Program-made: the position numbers and the translations under genes
Shown: positions 4,550-7,051 of the stretch, one piece after another
Layout of the letters: each line of letters starts with the position of its first letter
How positions within the stretch are numbered: position 1 is the stretch's first letter
Notes under the pieces: model-generated
Told to the model about the DNA's origin: nothing
Database searches by the model: none
Seen by the model: the letters and a program-made list of their open reading frames with translations, nothing else
DNA from: Burkholderiales bacterium
GTDB lineage: Bacteria > Pseudomonadota > Gammaproteobacteria > Burkholderiales > Casimicrobiaceae
Direction of reading: 5' to 3'
DNA: 7,051 nucleotides
Assembly (NCBI GenBank): GCA_025354075.1
Contig: JANXNO010000216.1
Coordinates: forward strand, 1 to 7,051

Positions 4550-5980
4550 CTAAGGCGCAGCCCAACCGCCACCCACCGCCTTATACAGCGTCACCACACC
4601 CGCCAACTGTGCACGTTTGGCGTCGATCACGCCAGACTCCGCCTGCGACAGGTCGCGCTGCGCGTTGAGCACTTCAAGATAGCTTGAATAGCCGTTGATA
4701 TAGCGCAGATTAGCGAGGCGCAATACCTCACGCAACGCGGCAATTCGTTTGTCCGCAGTCGTGACCAGCGCCTCGTTCGACGCGATCACGTTCAACGCAT
4801 CATGCACGTCCTTGAATGCGCCCTGCACAGCCAGCGCGTATTGCGCAGTTGCCTGCACCTTGCGCGCATTCGCGCCCGCTACCACCGCATCAATCGAGCC
4901 CGCGCGAAACAGCGGTTGGGTGATGCCGGACGCCAGGTTCCAGAACAGCGAACTTGGGTTAAACAAATCACTCAGCTGACGCGACTCAAAACCCAAACTT
5001 GCCGTGAGCTTGATGGTTGGGTAATACGCCGCTTTAGCCTGACCAAGGTCCGCGTTCGCAGCGATCAGTTGCTGCTCAGCGGCGATCAAATCGGGCCGAC
5101 GATTCAGGATGTCAGAAGGCAATTCAGCTGGCACGGTGGCGCGGCTGAATAGCGCATCAATCGCGGTTCCGCGAGCGATATTTGGCTGCACGATATCTGC
5201 TGGATTGCGTCCCACGAGCACTGCAAGTGTTGCCTCGGTAGCGCGTCGGTTTTGCTGCGCTTGCAACAACGTTGCTTCGATGCCAGCAGCCTCGGCGACC
5301 GCCTGTTGCACATCTAATTCTCCGACCACACCGCCTTCAAAACGCTTGGTTTGCAGACGCAGATTTTCTTTGCGTGTGGTGAAGGTAAGTTCTGCCAAAG
5401 CGACTTGCGCATCGAACGATCGCAATGCGAAATAGCTCTGCGCCACGTTCGCATACAGACTCGCGAGCACTGTGCCGCGATTGGCCTCTACTGACAGCAA
5501 GCGGGCCCGCGCAGCTTCATCGGCACGTTGAAATTTTCCCCAAAAGTCAATCTCGAACGAACTTGAAATCCCAGGTTGAAAGTCGTTGTAACGCGGATTG
5601 GCACCCGGCTGCAATTTGCCTGCGTTTTCGCTCACCTGCGAACGACTGGCGTTGATGCTCGCGTCCACTGTCGGGAAGCGACTCGAATGCGTAAGCGCAA
5701 GCGAAGCACGCGACTCGTCGATGCGTGCCGCAGCAAGCGCCAGATCCTGACTGTTTGCCGTAGCTTCGTCGAGCAGTGCGTTGAGCGCGGGATCCTGAAA
5801 CGACTTCCACCAGACGAGCCAATCGACGCTTGGCGTAGTGTGCGCGCTTTGCGGTTTGATCACCCCCGTCGGTAATGACTGTGCTGGCCGCTCGTAGTTA
5901 GGTCCAAGCGCGCCGCAACCGGCGAGCGTCAGCGCGAGAGTCAAGGCAGAAAGTGAGTAAGAAAATGTCTTCACGTTCAC
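4550..5980 (-). CDS. Outer-membrane efflux channel lipoprotein, OprM/NodT family
   Basis: This encodes 476 residues as read from GTG at 5980. It is the TolC-like outer-membrane channel of a tripartite RND pump. The signal peptide ends in lipobox LAGC (19-22), so C22 would be lipidated and anchored in the outer membrane. Family features are the opening GPNYERP (26-32), WWKSFQDPALNALL (57-70), ARIDESRASL (85-94), the first long helical hairpin region (about 150-250), then LPSDILNRRPDLIAAEQQL (287-305) and ANADLGQAKAAYYPTIKLTASLGF (308-331). The last two blocks are hallmarks of OprM-type proteins. The length is normal for the family. The first GTG overlaps the pump gene's TGA as GTGA, implying translational coupling. 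A second GTG at 5974 lies six bases after the AGGGGA ribosome site (5986-5981) and has better spacing; it would give a signal peptide two residues shorter. The pump's exact substrates cannot be told from sequence. Confidence 0.94.
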   Translation of the reverse strand: MNVKTFSYSLSALTLALTLAGCGALGPNYERPAQSLPTGVIKPQSAHTTPSVDWLVWWKSFQDPALNALLDEATANSQDLALAAARIDESRASLALTHSSRFPTVDASINASRSQVSENAGKLQPGANPRYNDFQPGISSSFEIDFWGKFQRADEAARARLLSVEANRGTVLASLYANVAQSYFALRSFDAQVALAELTFTTRKENLRLQTKRFEGGVVGELDVQQAVAEAAGIEATLLQAQQNRRATEATLAVLVGRNPADIVQPNIARGTAIDALFSRATVPAELPSDILNRRPDLIAAEQQLIAANADLGQAKAAYYPTIKLTASLGFESRQLSDLFNPSSLFWNLASGITQPLFRAGSIDAVVAGANARKVQATAQYALAVQGAFKDVHDALNVIASNEALVTTADKRIAALREVLRLANLRYINGYSSYLEVLNAQRDLSQAESGVIDAKRAQLAGVVTLYKAVGGGWAAP

Positions 5981-7051
5981 TCCCCTGCTGCCGGCGCGTG
6001 GCCGTGCGGTTTGCGTGGCGGGGCTACTGGAACAGGCGCGTGCGGGGCCACCTTGCCAACGTAGTCGTAATCCTCCGGTTTGCTGCGCAGGTTCCAGTCG
6101 TTCACCAGCTTGAAGAACAGCGGCACCAGAAAGATCGCGAGGAAGGTTGCAGCGATCATGCCACCCATCACGCCGGTGCCGATGGATTGCCGTGCGGCTG
6201 CACCTGCTCCCGTTGAGAATGCAAGCGGCACCACACCCAGAATGAATGCGAGCGAGGTCATCAAAATCGGACGGAAGCGCAGGCGTGCCGCTTCAAGCGC
6301 CGCAGCGACCGGCGTCAAGCCTTCGTTGACCTTCATGGTCGCAAACTCAACAATTAGAATTGCGTTTTTTGCAGCGAGCCCCAAGAGTGTCACCAGTCCT
6401 ATCTGGAAGTAAACGTCATTGGCAAACGCACCTCCCAGCGAGCGCCGAATCCACACCGCAGCGAGCGCACCAAAGATCCCAAAGAACATCGCAAGCAACA
6501 CTGAGAACGGCAGTGACCATTTTTCATACTGCGCAGCGAGGATCAAAAAAATCATCAAGATACCAGCGCCCAACGCGATACCGGCTGCGCTGCTGGTGCG
6601 CTTTTGCTGGAACGATTCACCGCCCCAGTCGTAGCCCATATCAGATGGCAGCATTTGCTTGGATACGCGCTCCATTGCGGCAATCGCCTGTCCCGAGCTG
6701 AAGCCCGGTTTAGGTTCACCCAAAATCTTGATGGCAGGTAGCGCGTTAAAGCGCTCCACAGAATCCGGACCCGATGCGAACTGCACATCCGCCAACGACC
6801 GGATCGGCACCATCTGGCCCGTGCTGGAGCGCACGAAAAGCGCGCCAATGTCGTCCGGCTTCGCGCGGAAGTTGCCCTCTGCCTGTACCAGCACCTGATA
6901 AATGCGACCGCTCTTGTTGAAATCGTTCACGTAATAGCTACCGAGCGTTGCGGCAAGGGTGTTGTAAACATCACCCACCGAGACTTTTAAAGAGCGCGCC
7001 TTCTCGGTGTCCACGTTCACAAAAAGCTGCGGCGAGTTTGCTTGCCACAAG
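5977..7051 (-). CDS. RND efflux pump permease (AcrB/HAE1 family), C-terminal third
   Basis: The reading frame enters from the right edge and ends with TGA at 5977-5979; 358 codons (the first partial) of about 1050 are visible, so the gene is cut only by the window. The first full codon is an internal TTG (leucine), not a start. The visible part covers the docking-domain segment (SYYVNDFNKSGRIYQV, about 39-53), the porter segment VERFNALPAIKILGEP, then the last membrane helices. Proton-relay residues are present: K228 in AAKNAILIVEFA (E. coli AcrB K940), R258 in RLRFRP (R971) and T265 in ILMTSLAF (T978). NDVYFQIGLVTLLGL and STGAGAAARQSIGTGVMGGM are typical of the HAE1 group, which exports drugs and hydrophobic compounds using the proton gradient, rather than the metal-exporting CzcA group. 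The C-terminus is a proline- and histidine-rich cytoplasmic tail. It overlaps the channel gene by four bases. Confidence 0.95.
   Translation of the reverse strand, partial: LWQANSPQLFVNVDTEKARSLKVSVGDVYNTLAATLGSYYVNDFNKSGRIYQVLVQAEGNFRAKPDDIGALFVRSSTGQMVPIRSLADVQFASGPDSVERFNALPAIKILGEPKPGFSSGQAIAAMERVSKQMLPSDMGYDWGGESFQQKRTSSAAGIALGAGILMIFLILAAQYEKWSLPFSVLLAMFFGIFGALAAVWIRRSLGGAFANDVYFQIGLVTLLGLAAKNAILIVEFATMKVNEGLTPVAAALEAARLRFRPILMTSLAFILGVVPLAFSTGAGAAARQSIGTGVMGGMIAATFLAIFLVPLFFKLVNDWNLRSKPEDYDYVGKVAPHAPVPVAPPRKPHGHAPAAGE

Noticed and set aside
7048..7050. Apparent TTG start of the RND gene near the right edge
   Set aside because: It aligns inside the AcrB family, roughly 700 residues from the true start; the gene simply continues beyond the window.

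Overview
The window looks like a stretch of chromosome from a Gram-negative proteobacterium, most likely a betaproteobacterium of the Burkholderiales type. This rests on a close OmpR/EnvZ pair, a lipoprotein OprM-type outer-membrane channel with an AcrB-type pump, a moderately high GC content, and dense, mostly minus-strand genes. The taxonomic call is inference; no marker gene is present. I see no mobile element, CRISPR array, tRNA or rRNA.

Layout from left to right. Positions 1-337 (minus) hold the first 112 codons of a DinB-family protein that runs off the left edge. Positions 393-917 (minus) encode an unrecognised exported protein with a twin-arginine-like signal peptide. Positions 1028-3077 (minus) are a two-component system in the order ompR then envZ, 16 bases apart, with all catalytic residues intact. 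Divergently from ompR, at 3222-3713 (plus), lies a small secreted protein resembling the Spy/CpxP family, with a strong Shine-Dalgarno and its own terminator. The 144-base gap between the two carries a tandem TTACA-N5-TTACA element of the type OmpR-family regulators bind.

Positions 3714-4057 contain no protein gene but are not empty. After the Spy-like terminator (3769-3799) comes a near-consensus sigma-70 promoter (TTGACA, 17 bases, TAATAT; 3870-3898). About 90 bases later there is a strong intrinsic terminator (3991-4015). Together they bound a transcript of about 110 nt with no start codon, a good candidate for a small regulatory RNA. It has an anti-Shine-Dalgarno-like CACCTCC and two alternative hairpin partners for one strand. 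This is the least explained part of the window.

Positions 4058-4450 (minus) encode a single-domain rhodanese. Positions 4550-7051 (minus) are the distal part of an RND multidrug-efflux operon: the last third of the inner-membrane pump (entering from the right edge), overlapping by four bases the outer-membrane channel lipoprotein. The periplasmic adaptor gene would be expected further right.

Functionally the window is dominated by cell-envelope biology: an osmo/envelope-stress two-component system, a probable periplasmic chaperone beside it, and a tripartite efflux pump. The suggestion that OmpR controls the Spy-like gene through the shared intergenic element is inference. The protein genes are ordinary; the candidate sRNA and the operator are what deserve checking.
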